From NCBI GenBank assembly GCA_958298945.1, contig OY282606.1:50109920-50173919 (forward strand): a DNA stretch of 64,000 nucleotides, given 5' to 3'. Of this stretch, positions 1-11,628 are shown in pieces (within the stretch, counting starts at the first letter, position 1; each line of letters opens with the position of its first letter). A program made the position numbers and the translations under genes. The notes beneath the pieces are model-generated. The model ran no database searches, was not told the DNA's origin, and saw only the letters and a program-made list of their open reading frames with translations. This DNA comes from Atherix ibis (taxonomy: Eukaryota; Arthropoda; Insecta; Diptera; Athericidae).

Positions 1-106
1 TTTGAGGTATTCGTAGTTAGGAAAATAGAATTTTTGTCAGTCATTAATCACTCAGAAAAACAATTGTCAATTTGCAAATAATTCAATTCGAGCTGAACCG
101 TTTGTA

Positions 107-1380
107 TAGGGTTTTCGAATAAGAGTGATATGATTTCTTTTAAAAAAAAACACACTAATTGTTAAGGAAATTCAAATGTTTTTTATTTAATGTAAAGTAC
201 AATCGATACAATTAAGTTCTGAATAAAACGTCATTCAAATAGCATCCACGACTTTTTTTGCAGGAACGAATTCGATGAACCCAATTTTCGAGCGCTTTTT
301 CCACTAAATCAAGTCGTGTGTCATGAATAGCACGTTCAATATTGACTTCTAAAGCTTGAAGAGAGTCTGGTTTATTGCTAAAGACCAATTACTTCAAATA
401 ACCCCACAAGAAATAGTCTAATGGTGTTAAATCACAACTTCTTGGAGGCCATTCAATATAACAATTTCTTGAAATAATCGAATCTCAAAACTTATCTCGC
501 AATTATTCGGTTGTTGCATGGGCTGTGTGGCACGCAGCCCCGTATTGTTGGAACCAGATGTTGTCAAGATCAACTTCTTCCAATTTCGGCCATAAAAAGT
601 TGGTTATCATCGATCTTTACCGCTCTCCATTGACCGTAACGGTGTTACCAGCTTCATTTCGAAAGAAATACGGATCGATGATTCCACCAGACCAAACTGT
701 CAATTTAGGTAAATGTAATGGGTGTTCATGAATAATTTTTTGATTTTCTTTACACCAGAATCGACGTTTTTGTTTATTAACCGCACCACTCAGATGAAAG
801 TGAGCCTCATCGGAGAAGATGATTTTCTTAAAAAAATCGGTATCGTTTTCAAGTTGTTCCAAGACAAAATCAGCAAATTCACGATGTTTACGGTGGTCCA
901 ATGGCTTCAGTTCTTGAGTGATAACAATTTTATACGTATGCAAGCCCAAATCCTTTCTCAAAATCCGCCAGGTTGTGGTTTGAGACAGTCCCAATTCTTG
1001 AGAACGTCTTGGAATCGACAAATTGCGGTCTTTAGCAACACTTGCCTGAACGGCAGCAATATTTTCATATTTATCTTATTGGCACTTGAACATTATGTAA
1101 AGAAAATGTACGCTCGAAATTTTTAACAATTCGACGAATAGCGAGCACAGTTGGACGATTATTACGACCATAAAATGGCAAAAGCGCACGAAAAGTTGCA
1201 ATTGGAGAACGATTATTTTGATAATAAAATTGAATAATTTTTAAACGTTGTTCTTGTGTATCGTATATCACTCCATGATGAAATTGTAAACATTATTGAA
1301 TAAAAAAAAACTGATTATGACATATCACAAATGGCCGAAACGTCACTTAGAAATCATATTACTCTTATTGGAAAACCTTA
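107..1380 (-). mobile_element. Rosa-like (DD41D) mariner, copy R1
   Basis: A Tc1/mariner element of about 1.27 kb. The ends are inverted: AGGGTTTTCGAATAAGAGTG on the left and a near-complement (CTCTTATTGGAAAACCTT) on the right, both beside TA or TATA. The transposase runs on the minus strand. Related copies lie at 27427-28679 and 59999-61212. The spacing between the second and third catalytic positions is 41 residues, which is the signature of the rosa (DD41D) group first described from Ceratitis. The copy is inactive. The exact outer base on each side is uncertain by a few bases because of the TATA repeats. Confidence 0.85.
212..1271 (-). pseudogene. Rosa-like DD41D transposase, broken
   Basis: This would encode the cut-and-paste transposase of copy R1. 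The N-terminal helix-turn-helix region runs from about 1271 down to 1071 and ends at a stop. The frame resumes at about 1021 with the paired-like DNA-binding part and the first catalytic Asp (FSDEAHFHLSG). A further frameshift lies near 680. The second catalytic position, normally Asp in QQDGATCH, reads Tyr (QQYGAACH), and the third (PLDYFLWG) is kept. The tail ends in VLFRT followed by TAA at 212-214. Several frameshifts and the lost Asp make this clearly a dead copy. Confidence 0.85.
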
Positions 1381-1421
1381 TATATTTAGTTGGGATGAAA
1401 TTTTCTTATCGTAACACAGTT

Positions 1422-1436
1422 GTTACTAATTCACTT
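1422..1436. repeat. Left target-site duplication of LINE L1
   Basis: The 15-mer GTTACTAATTCACTT occurs here and again at 3201-3215, exactly flanking the LINE. This copy is followed directly by the T-rich run (the poly(A) tail seen on the opposite strand). Confidence 0.85.
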
Positions 1437-1573
1437 TTTTTTATTTTTACAGATATTTATAACTACAACATAGTAATAAGCAAATTTGAGCAATAGTATT
1501 CATTAGCTTGAAAGGTTGTGGGGAGTAAACATCCAATGAAGTTCCTCGTGTTAGCGTGTGTTTCTGTTAAGTC

Positions 1574-3198
1574 TCAGTATTTTAGTAAGTCACGCGACCA
1601 GTGACGCTTAAGTCTTCGATGGGTATTTCTAGGGAACGAAGTGGAGGATAGTTCTTGAACAAGAGGATTATTATGATTTAGGCTTCGGGAACGGAACTTT
1701 TTATAGCGAGATACTGCCACATCAAAAACAAATGGAACTTTGAGATCACGATGAATAACAGTATTGCGAACATAAAAGGGGGCATCGACAATTGTACGCA
1801 GTATTTTTGATTGAAGGGATTGGATTCGACGGGAATTAGAAGGCTTAGTAGATCCCCAGAGTTCTAGTCCGTATGTCCATATGGGTTTCAGTAAGGTATT
1901 GTATATCAATACTTTGCTGTCTATAGTAAGTTTGGAACGTTTGTCTAGAAGTCGAAGTAGTTTTAGATATCGTCTTTTTAGTTCTTGTCTTTTAAGTCTT
2001 GTATGTGGGTTCCATGTCAAGCGTTTGTCTAAGTACAATCCTAGATACCGAGCTTCGGTGTGTTGAGGTATGGCACTGCCATTAAGGTATATGGGAGGGC
2101 ATGACTCTCGACGGAGAGTGAAAGTTACCTGGATAGATTTACGTTCATTGACTTTTATTCTCCACTTAGTAAACCAGTTCTGGAGGGTTTGGATTTGGAT
2201 TTGGAGAGTTTCGGAAGCATGTTGGGGATTTTCGCTAGACGCAAGGCAGGCCGTATCATCGGCGTATGTAGCAAAGAAGGTATTAGGGCAGATTAGGATA
2301 TCGGATGTATAAATGCTGTAGAGGATGGGTCCAAGTATGCTACCCTGAGGAACCCTAGCCAATATCGGAGTGATATTGGAGAGTTCGATGGATTCATTTA
2401 CTTGGAAGTGTCGGTCGGAAAGGAATGATCTTAGGATTAGGAAATAGGTTGAAGAAAGGAACCTCTTGAGTTTCCAGAGTAGACCCCAGTGCCACACTCT
2501 ATCAAAAGCTTGACTTATATCAAGAAACACACCGGGACAGTACTCTTTTCTTTCTAAAGAGTATGCAATGAAATCGACAACTCGATGACACTGCTGGGTA
2601 GTGGAGTGTTCGGCGCGGAAACCAAATTGGTGATTAGGAATTAAATTTGAAGATTCGAGTAGAGGATGTAAGCGGCGAAGGAGGATTTTTTCAAAGATTT
2701 TTGAGAGTAGTGGAAGAAGACTTATTGGCCTGTAGGAGCTGGGGCGGTTTATTGGTTTATTGGGCTTAGGGATCATTTTAATAATGGCAAATTTCCAGAG
2801 GATTGGGAAATGTGTTGTTCTAAGGATGGAGTTATATATTGTGGCAAGGAAAACTACTGCTCTTTTAGGGAGTTGTTGGAGTATATTGGAGGTAATCAGA
2901 TCATAGCCAGGAGCTTTATTTTTGGGAAGGAGCTTGATTAAATTGGCAACTTCGGAAGGAGTGATTGCCTTAGGGCAATGAGTCCTCTCTAATATGTCCT
3001 CATGTGGAGTAAACTACGTCTCGATTGTAGTGCAATGAGTCCTCTCTAATATGTCCTCATGTGGAGTAAATGTTTGTTCAAGGTGTTCAGCAAAAGCGTC
3101 TGCTTTATGTTTGTCCGTTTTGGCCCAGGTTCCGTCAGTTTTTCTTAAAGGGTGCTTTGTATTTCTATAAGATAGTATTTGTCTTGTAGCAGTCCACA
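1574..3198 (-). pseudogene. Jockey-type reverse transcriptase (ORF2 C-terminal part)
   Basis: A reverse transcriptase that would copy the LINE RNA at the target nick. From the 5' side: a linker with LPKNKAPGYD, RT motif 1 (SSYRPISLLPLLSKIFEK), the region HQFGFRAEHSTTQQ, motif A (FLDISQAFDRVWH), motif B (VPQGSILGPILY), the catalytic YADD box (TYADDTA), then a thumb-like region with LGLYLDKRLTW. The frame is open from about 3012 down to the stop at 1574 and in the same phase from 3198, apart from one TAG created by a 57-bp duplication at 2975-3031/3032-3070. The 5' endonuclease domain is absent. Very little decay otherwise, so the insertion is probably young. Confidence 0.9.
2975..3070 (-). repeat. 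39-bp duplication with an 18-bp spacer inside the LINE
   Basis: A perfect 39-bp direct repeat (2975-3013 and 3032-3070) with 18 bases between. The inserted unit is 57 bp, a multiple of three, so the frame is kept, but the spacer ends in a TAG on the minus strand. Residues FTPHEDILERTHC are encoded twice. Confidence 0.9.
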
Positions 3199-3200
3199 AA

Positions 3201-3215
3201 GTTACTAATTCACTT
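3201..3215. repeat. Right target-site duplication of LINE L1
   Basis: Second copy of GTTACTAATTCACTT, matching 1422-1436 without a mismatch. It sits at the 5' truncation point of the LINE. Confidence 0.85.
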
Positions 3216-6134
3216 AACATATTTTATGATTTCGCTGTAGTCTGACTGAAATTTTATCAAATTTATTTTATTGAAAAGTCTCAATCTTTATCGTTCTGTG
3301 AACATCAGAAAAAAAAATATAGTTTTTCATATTTAAGGGAATTATTTTTAAGAAAAATTTCCTTCAATGATAATTGTTGCTTTAAACCTAATAAAAGACT
3401 GTGTTAAATGCATAGTAACCAATGTTTATTAGGTTTAAATAATTGTACAAAAAAAATTCAATACACTTTATCGAAATTTTAAAGTGATTTCTTTGAAAAA
3501 TACTAATTTGACTATTAAGAAATAAAAGAATTTAATTAGAATTTCTGTGGTATTTTTAAAACCAATTACTAAATGTGATTTGGTACAAAAAAATTGTCAA
3601 GAGTTACAAAAATATTTCAATAAGTTTGATTTTCCCCAAATTTAATTTTATTTCTACAAGAAAAAAACTACACAATTGTCATTTTATTTATTTATTTATT
3701 TATAATATTCAGTATTCTTTTTTTTGAGGCAATGCTTCCTCCAATCGTACAATATTTTTTCTTTGTAAAGTTTACAATTAAAAACAAAATTATTATTTAA
3801 AATTCGTATGTAGTTTAATTTTCAAATTTAAAAATAAAATTGAATAATCATTATTTTAAATTTTTTTAATACATAATAAGTAATAATGACAAATATTTTT
3901 ACGTATGTTATTAGGAAGTTGCTGTATTTGGCTTCTTTTCTTTGTATATATCCAATTTATGTGCACAATATTTGCTTCTTGCCAAAGTTTTGTCATTCAT
4001 AAAGCAAATATTTTCATCATTTAATTCGTAATAAAATATGTCACTTTTGCTGACTATAAAAAACTTATTTTATCGTAGTCAGTTTCTTTGTAGAATATTT
4101 TCTACACATATGAAATGGTATAGATTCCATAGGTCATAGCCAGTTTTTTTAAGAATATTTTCTCAATTTTATTTCAGTAATAAACCTAAAAGCAATTGTC
4201 ACATAATTTTAAATGTCTGCTTCTGAAAATAGCTTATTTGCACCCATTTGCATATTTTTGCCATAGTAAATGTTTGTCTGCAATAATGACACCACTACTG
4301 ACAGTCAGATTCTTATGTCCGGAAGTTGAAAATTATGGGTCAACTACAATCATCCATCAGGTCTCTGAATTGAAGACAGTTCCTGAAAAGTAGAAAATTT
4401 TATAATTTATTCAATTGAAGAATAAAATCGTATGTTCTGTTATTATTCATTGTATGCAGAACTTTTGCTTTTGATGGTAATAAGGACAATAAGCAAATGG
4501 AAGTGGTAATTTCTTCCATTTTCCTTTTCTACAGTACTTTTTTATTATACGTCGTTAGTTTAACTTGTGTCACAATATTATGCCAACAATTTTACTAGTT
4601 ACAATTGCGAAAAAAATTAACGATCATGAATATTTTTGCCTTTTTTAATGTTCATTTTTTTAGCTATAAGAAAATATTATAAAGCAAAAATGAAAACTGT
4701 ACAAACTCATTGCAGTTTGTAATAATATTTTAATATAATTACAATTTCTCAACGAAATGTCCATTAAAGCAGGTTTTTTTTCTTAATATATAGACTGGTG
4801 TATATTTTGGCAGCAGTGAACATTAGTCAGATTAATAGTTTCCCTTTTTTTTGAATAAAATCAAGCCGGAAGTACAGCAAGGAAATCGCGTCATTGGAAA
4901 TCGCGAAACATAACAAGTAGGAATGTTTGGTTGGGGATGTATGCATTTTAACTGTTTGTTGGAATATATTTAACCTACCTTAATGTATTCAAATTTCTTT
5001 ATCGTATCTCAGATATGTTGTCTATGCTATCATTCTAATGTCACGAAAGTAAAACAACGTCCTTATTTTCGTAGATTGCGGTCAGGCTTTATTCCATTAT
5101 ATTGAAATTGGTTACTTCACGGTAGAAAAATGTACTCTTTATCAGTATTTACATATTTTGTAGGGTTATTATGATCATCCAGGCACAATTGCAAAAGTTA
5201 GCTTATATTGGAAAAGCGCAGATTGCATAATAATTTTATACGGCTGGTATATTGTTCAAATAAATAGTGACCTGTTAAGTTAGAACGAAAAGCAAAGGAG
5301 AACAAAATTATATGTACTCTTCTAATTAGTATGAAAAGTTAATCCTTACAATACGTCCTTCTCATCCACCTTGCATTTAAATGTTTGCCTTTTCTGTTTA
5401 TGTGACTCCTCTTCGAAAGTACAACAAAATACTCTGAACTATTGACCGTCTCAATTCCTTTACGAGATTAGCTTAATTTTGCAGCTAATTTCCTGAAAAT
5501 TATGCGTTTGTGTTTGTATATGTCTTTTCATTAAAGATTTTGTCTTTTCCTTATTATAAATGGTTATAATGTTGCCAAAAGCAATTCCAGAGTAGCTTGG
5601 GGATATGAATGATATTATATGATGAATTTTGTTTATGTACACGCCTTAGATTAACCTTAGATCTTAGCGCCATTCATCTTAAGTGTTTATCTTAATTAAG
5701 TTTCCTGTTTCACATCAAAATAAAAGTTATAAGAAGAAAAAAAAATCGCATAGCCATTAAATACAGCAGAATGGCGAATTTTGACAAAAGTATATGGTAA
5801 ATATTAAACAAAAACTAATTCGCATACATTTCTGACGATGCTTTCTTAATTGTCCGTTCAAAAATCTCTTCCCTAATCCAAAGTTGTTGCCTTAATGCCA
5901 TTTTAGAGCCAAACAAACATATTCAGATCTTCATAAATTCTGAATAAGTATGTACCTATATAAAACTAAAAAGTTTTCTTGTAGATTTCGTCGATATTTA
6001 TTGATAAATATTCGGCGTTATCATTTTTATTTTAAAACAAATATTTTTTGTATAAGAATTTTCAAAAAATTTGATTATAAAAAATTGGAAACTTTCTGAT
6101 CCGATCAGGATCAGATGCTGGTTGCGTGAGTATG
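3216..6134. other. Intergenic AT-rich DNA
   Basis: No gene or transposon recognised. Contains homopolymer runs and a short (TTTA)n run at about 3685-3700. Only short chance reading frames are present. Lies on the 3' side of mir-10, so it may hold part of a primary mir-10 transcript. Confidence 0.5.
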
Positions 6135-6142
6135 CACCACAC

Positions 6143-6165
6143 AAACCTCTCTAGAACCGAATTTG
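6143..6165 (-). ncRNA. mir-10: miR-10-3p mature arm
   Basis: Twenty-three bases whose minus strand starts CAAATTCGGTTCTAGAGAGG, identical to the Drosophila 3' arm as I recall it. It pairs with the 5' arm across the 14-base loop. Confidence 0.93.
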
Positions 6166-6179
6166 TCGCTTAATTTCAA

Positions 6180-6200
6180 ACAAATTCGGATCTACAGGGT
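6180..6200 (-). ncRNA. mir-10: miR-10-5p mature arm
   Basis: Twenty-one bases whose minus strand starts ACCCTGTAGATCCGAATTTG, the conserved bilaterian miR-10 5' arm, with seed CCCTGTA at positions 2-8. Confidence 0.95.
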
Positions 6201-6205
6201 AGATG

Positions 6206-6645
6206 TAGAGCATAAATCGACGAAAATCTACAAGAAAATGTTAAAAGTTGGTATTCTGTAATGAAAAGAATATTTTCAATTTATTAGAATAATTTTTTAA
6301 ATATATTTTTTTTGTACAAAATAAATTTAAATATAATTTGAAATTTGTTTATATTTTAATCTAAAGATAAAAAATTTAAAATACTAAGTTTAGGATCTTA
6401 GATATAGTAAGTTTTTAAGAAAAACAATAGTTCCCTAAGCTAATCGAAAAACATTTCATAATTTTTATTCTATAATTTTCATTATTCATTTCTTCGTATT
6501 ATTTGGGTTAAAGTTCTTAGTTTAATACAACTTCAAGCCATACATATAGCGGTTGCATTGTGAACCACTCTTTATTTGAAGTACTTGAGTGTTAAATGTC
6601 ATCACGAATTGACAGATTGTTAGTTGAAAGTCTGAATTTTACGAA
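6206..6645. other. Spacer between mir-10 and a mariner relic
   Basis: AT-rich DNA lying upstream of mir-10 on its own strand. No promoter is recognisable. The outer left end of the neighbouring mariner probably lies near 6549 but its inverted repeat cannot be identified. Confidence 0.4.
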
Positions 6646-7677
6646 ATGGCAATCCATACGCTTGAAGAAAAGTGGGAAATATTGAAAACTTACTTTGAAA
6701 ATGGTGAGTCTTCAACCCAAACAGTGAGAAATTTAAAAAAAAAATGAGCAAAGATCGAATGCCATCACGTCAACTTGTGGACAAATTCGTAAAGCGAGTT
6801 CGCGAAACTGCTTCCTGCTTTAATACAGTGCGTACGACCGAGAATATTGCCCCCGTTGCTGAAAATGTCCGTGATCATCCATCACCATCAGGAAATGAAC
6901 ATTTCTCGCACTTCTCAGTTGAGAATTTTGCACAAAGCTTACAAAGTTCAATTAGTCCAACAACTAAAGTCGCATGACCATCCGATGCGTTTTCGGTTTG
7001 CCCAATGGGCACAAGATAAATTGGCCGAAGATGAGCATTTTTACCGAAAAATCATCTTTTCGGATGAGGCTCATTTCCACCTCAGTGGGTATGTTAACAA
7101 ACAAAATTATCGCATCTGGGGCTCAGAAAATCCATACGTCACCATGGAAAATGCCGACGCATCCACAACGAGTCACGGTTTGGTGCGGATTTTGGACTGG
7201 AGGCATCATTGGCCTCATTTCGAAAACGATGAAGGAGCCGCCATTACGGTCAATGGTGAGCGCTATCGTGGCATGCTCAACGAATTTTTGTTTCCAAAAG
7301 TTGAAGATTTTTTTTGTTTCCAATAGTTGATTTGGTTTCAACAGGACGAGGCCACTTGCCACACAGCCAACGTAACAATCCAACTTTTGGGCACTGCTTT
7401 CGAAAACCGAATAATCAGCCAAAATTCTGATGTCAATTGGCCGCCTCGGAACTGTGATTTGAGCCTGTTGGATTATTTGCTGTGGGTAGCCGTTAAGGAT
7501 AAATATTACGCAAGCTATCCAGAAACAATTGAGGCCTTGTAACACGAAATCAAAGTTTTCATTGAAGAAATACAGGCCCAGACAATCGAAAATATAGTGA
7601 AAAATTGGGTCGAGCAAATGGGGTACTGTAAGGCCAGCCGTGGCAGTCATTTAAATGATATTGTGTTTCATTCTTAA
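6646..7677 (+). pseudogene. DD41D transposase, frameshifted
   Basis: Transposase remnant starting at ATG 6646 (MAIHTLEEKWEILK). A frameshift lies in the A-run near 6740, where the frame passes to MSKDRMPSRQLVDKFVKRV. Further shifts occur near 6960 and in the T-run at about 7310-7325. The three catalytic positions are all still Asp: FSDEAHFHLSG, FQQDEATCH and LLDYLLW, with 41 residues between the last two. The end reads HLNDIVFHS and then TAA at 7675-7677. Long antisense frames over it are shadows. Dead, but it shows the DD41D spacing with an unmutated triad. Confidence 0.8.
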
Positions 7678-7782
7678 ATTTTAAGGTTCAATCTTTATAA
7701 TAAAACTGGAAATTTAAAAAAATATATACTAATTTTTTTAAAATTTACTTTTTAAAATGCAACTTTTAAATGGTCCACCCTG
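6646..7782 (+). mobile_element. Second DD41D mariner lineage, relic
   Basis: A mariner copy related to, but distinct from, the rosa-like elements at 107, 27427 and 59999. Its right end is ...GGTCCACCCTG at 7782 next to TA (7783-7784). A matching left inverted repeat was not found, so the true left edge upstream of the start codon is unknown. It sits only about 440 bp from mir-10. Confidence 0.75.
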
Positions 7783-10700
7783 TAGCTTTTGCCTAATGTC
7801 AACCCTCATAAATATTTTAAGCAATTAAGTCACCTTTATTAAGGACCTTGAAAAGCTGCTTATTTGTTTTGAATTGCAATTTAAAAAATAGAAGGCATAT
7901 CTATGACTAATAGTTTGATTAATTTATAATTAACTATATTATCCTACAGGAAAAATTCTCGACTACTACTTATTTCGAAATATCGTAAAATTCTCTTTCA
8001 ATCAGTTGAAAAGTTCCTGATTTAGAAACGTATTAATTCACTTTAACTGATTCTATTATTAACATTATTAATGTTTACGATTCCAAAGTAACAGTACATC
8101 TTTTTCTATACTAGCCAGCTCTGCCTAGGCGTTTCTTCAAATTTATTCATATTATTTCAACTTTTCTCCGCCTTTTTTTTTATTTTTCAGAATTATTTTT
8201 AAGGTCCCTTTTACCTAACGGTGCTAATATAACTAACGATAAAGTTGGTGTTGGCATATATTTTATGATTATGTAGAAAACCCTGGAGAAATTATTCGAA
8301 ATACCTTTTACCAGAAATAGGCTACAAATAGTGCTCAGCAGAGGTGATAGTATACTCGTTTCCGTCGTCCTTGCTATGTCATGATGATTCGAGAAAAAAT
8401 TCTCACCATAATCAGCTGCTCTTCTTTGTGTAAGTTGCAAATACTACCAGAGTCATCGTAACAAATTTTTATAATCCAGTTTATAAATTTAACTGGCTTC
8501 TCTCAGTTTTCATATTATTCGATCCTGTCAATAGTATTAGCCAGTAAATCATCTGCAGTGGCAGAGATCCTTCTTGCTACTAGTACATTATTGTTGATAG
8601 TTTATTTCGTTTTTGGCTCTTCCTTATAGACTTCTCACTACTTTTTTCCTTAAGAAATGGTCCTATATAGTTGGCATCAAAACGAGAACACAAGAATCAT
8701 TTGTCGTTTGTTCATCTTCTCTTGTAATGATCGAAATGGCCAAAACGATAAGCAATCTCTAGCCTAAGTGTGTTCCCTTTCAAATAGAAAATTCTTGATT
8801 TGCGCGTGTTCAGCAATGTCGGACATCGTTAAAGTCTTCAAGAAAATCCTAAATAAAGAGAAAATAAGACGTTTATTTTTATTGTTTTTTTTTTTTTTTT
8901 TTGTAATCGTTATTATTTAGCATTGGTACTTTTTTTGTTGTTCTCTTATTTATGATACTTTTCAGTGATTGTACAATAATAAAAACTTTTATTGAATGTA
9001 AGCTAAAAGAGAATAAAACTCCCTTGGGGTAAAAATGTACCCTACATCAAAATGAGAAAAAAACAACTAAAATTTCGACTATGAAGCTTTAATGAAAGAA
9101 AAACTAGAATAAAAAATAAGAAAAGAATTTAATGTCCAACGATACTAAATCACTCTCAGATTTTGAAAAAAAGGAGCAAATATAAAGCAGTCGATGAAAG
9201 AATAAAAGAATATATGCGTTAAAATATATTTGTCTGTGTATCTTTATATCAGGGAACCACTCGTTATATTATCCACATATTTTTCCAAAAAAATGCGATT
9301 AATAATTTTATATTTAGAAAAAAAAAAAATAAGATAGAAGACATTGAAAATAGGTGGAAGAGAATAAGAACAATTTACTGATGAACAACTATCTTCAATA
9401 ATATTCTCGTGTAAATAAACATTATTCTTGTTACGAATCTAATCCATATTAAGCTAGGCTTTCAGATAATATGAGACAAAAGTAAATTCTCTAAACTTGC
9501 TAAAATAAACATAAGTAAAATCCTACCCATAGTAGAAGAGGAGCAGCTTATATTTTTTCCAGTTTCACACTGATAATATTCACTTATGTTCAAATCCCCT
9601 AAAATTTTACTCAGCCACTTTATTTTGAATGAAACTGTGTTGGTCACAAATACAACCATTTGTGCACTTATACAAATCTGTACATTTACAATTCTATCCG
9701 AACTGGAAATTTATCATAATGTTTCATCGATCGAAAGACAGAAAAGGATAGCAAAATTTCAATTTCAACGAACACATATTATTCGTCCTGTCGTTTTCAT
9801 ATTGTAGATAAATGTTCAAAGAATAAATACAATAACGAATAGAACCAGCAACAAACATTGTGGATAACTTTATTCACACGATGGCAAATGCTATCCTTTC
9901 TATCCGCATAGATTATTGTGTTCAGGCTATATAGTTGTCTACTGTCAGGATTTTATAAATATTCTGGGAGAAAGTGGCAGAAGGATAACGCTCATATACT
10001 GTACTGTGAGGGATGTGCTCGATTTTCAAGGGGTTGTTAACATCAACCCTCACGCTGAATATATTGGTTGTATTTGTTTACAGGAATTGTGTTTATATAG
10101 CGTATTTATGTATGTATAATTGCATGGTAAAATATCTCTTATAAATGTGCAAATTTCAATAACTTTCGTTGGTGTATACGCTTGCTTTGTACACACCCGG
10201 CACTATGAAGTCCCGGGCACATTTTTTCGCTCACTCATACAGGATTTTTTTTTCCAGATTTTTCATGGTAATGGTATTTCTTTCCCTAGTAATGATCCTT
10301 GCTTTTATACTTGTAAATATTTACGAGTCATCGTACTGACAGCAACATTATCAGGAAACTTTGACGGATTTAGAACTCGTTGAAATTGCTTGCACAAACA
10401 ATTATTGTGTATTATTTTTGGGTAAAAATTGTCAGAGTAGTCGTGTGTACTAATACTATTGCGAATAAAACTAGAAATGTAATATACGAAGGAGTGTATA
10501 ATAATATGTATTACAAAAATACTAATGCAATAAAAGGAAAGTGATGAAAAATTACACCGAATGGGAGAAAAGTAGATAATCATCGCTCTAGGGAATTTTC
10601 ATTTTGATTCCCAAATGTGTCTGTCGGTGGCTTTTGGAATATGGATTGGCTTTACATCATGTGGTGAAGCTTTAAATTTTGTATATTATGAACTAAAGCT

Positions 10701-11628
10701 CATATCTTTTTACTTTTTCTATTTTTTTCTTGTCTGTTTTTTTTAAATATTTAAGCAGATATTTTTTGTGAACTATGACAATAGAAAAGTTCATATTAAC
10801 TAATTTTTTCTCTACCAAAAGACAATGTTAGGAATAACAAAAATGAAAAACTCCTCATGCACTATGTTTGTAAGTTTTTCAGTTCCCTCCAAAGATAACG
10901 ATTTTTATTCCCATAACGTTGGATAGTAAATTGTACTCGTAATTGTACGACACTGTATGATACCATTTTAGTCCCTTTTTTAAGACTTCCTTGTTCTTCT
11001 TATCTATTTCTCTGTGCTCTTTACTGAATTTTGCTCTTTACATTATTTCTTTCTTGTTCTTAATTTGAACAGCTTTTGGCCACGAACATGAGCTTCTTTC
11101 TGGAATTCCCAACTGGTTAGCTATCAACGCAATCATCTTATTTCCTTCAGTGTATGTAATCTGTCGACAAGACGATATTATATTGTACATATACTCGTAT
11201 TTATTCCCGTATGTGCCAAGATTTCTACGAACATTCTCCTTAATAAAAGTCGACTGTAAGTTTCATAAAAGCCCTGCATCTTTGTTCGTATGCGTAACCA
11301 AACCAGTCATGTGTAACACGTGTTACTGGAATTCAAGCATATTCTTCATTATATAGATTCTATAATAGTATAACCAAATTGCTAATAGAGCTTACTAAGC
11401 AATTATGATACTTGTTCCCATTGGACCTTTTTTGTTATTTTCTCTTAAAGTTATGATTATTATTATTATTACCATTTCTATTCTCTGGTGATTATTCTAA
11501 AATGCACAAAAAGAGGGGTTAACATATGCATTAAGTATCAAAATTTTACCAACTTTGAGTTAAGAATATCTTCGAAACTTAGGGAAGATATTTAACAGGA
11601 TTAATTCATTTTAAAGAAAAGATACATA
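7783..11628. other. Intergenic DNA, nothing recognised
   Basis: About 3.8 kb without a recognisable gene or transposon. T-run near 8884-8902. One copy of the octamer TACTCGTA at 10934 and another at 11192. Short frames at 9500-10400 show no family resemblance that I can see. Confidence 0.45.

Larger units (their letters stand above)
1437..3200 (-). mobile_element. Jockey-clade LINE, 5'-truncated, with TSD
   Basis: A non-LTR retrotransposon copy of 1764 bp inserted on the minus strand. Its 3' end is the T-rich run at 1437-1457, a poly(A) tail on the minus strand. Its 5' truncation point is 3200. A perfect 15-bp duplication (1422-1436 and 3201-3215) flanks it, the hallmark of target-primed reverse transcription. 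The protein resembles Jockey-clade ORF2 (reverse transcriptase without RNase H). The endonuclease half is missing through the truncation. A related but more decayed LINE lies at 47085-47900. Confidence 0.9.
6135..6205 (-). ncRNA. mir-10: mir-10 microRNA precursor hairpin
   Basis: A stem-loop precursor processed by Drosha and Dicer into the Hox-cluster microRNA miR-10, which acts in the cytoplasm in Argonaute complexes. Read on the minus strand, the 5' arm (6180-6200) matches insect miR-10-5p and the 3' arm (6143-6165) matches Drosophila miR-10-3p, as recalled. The loop is 14 bases (6166-6179). The flanks CATCT and GTGGTG extend the stem. In insects mir-10 lies between Dfd and Scr, and here Scr is at the other end of the window on the same strand, so synteny supports the call. 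Extent of the precursor is my estimate; the arms are certain. Confidence 0.97.

Noticed and set aside
7123..7650. A 175-codon minus-strand frame
   Set aside because: It is the antisense of the DD41D transposase relic at 6646-7677 and has no protein-like features of its own.
9462..10583. Cluster of 65-92 codon frames
   Set aside because: Composition is random-looking, no domain or motif is recognisable, and no splice or promoter context supports an exon.
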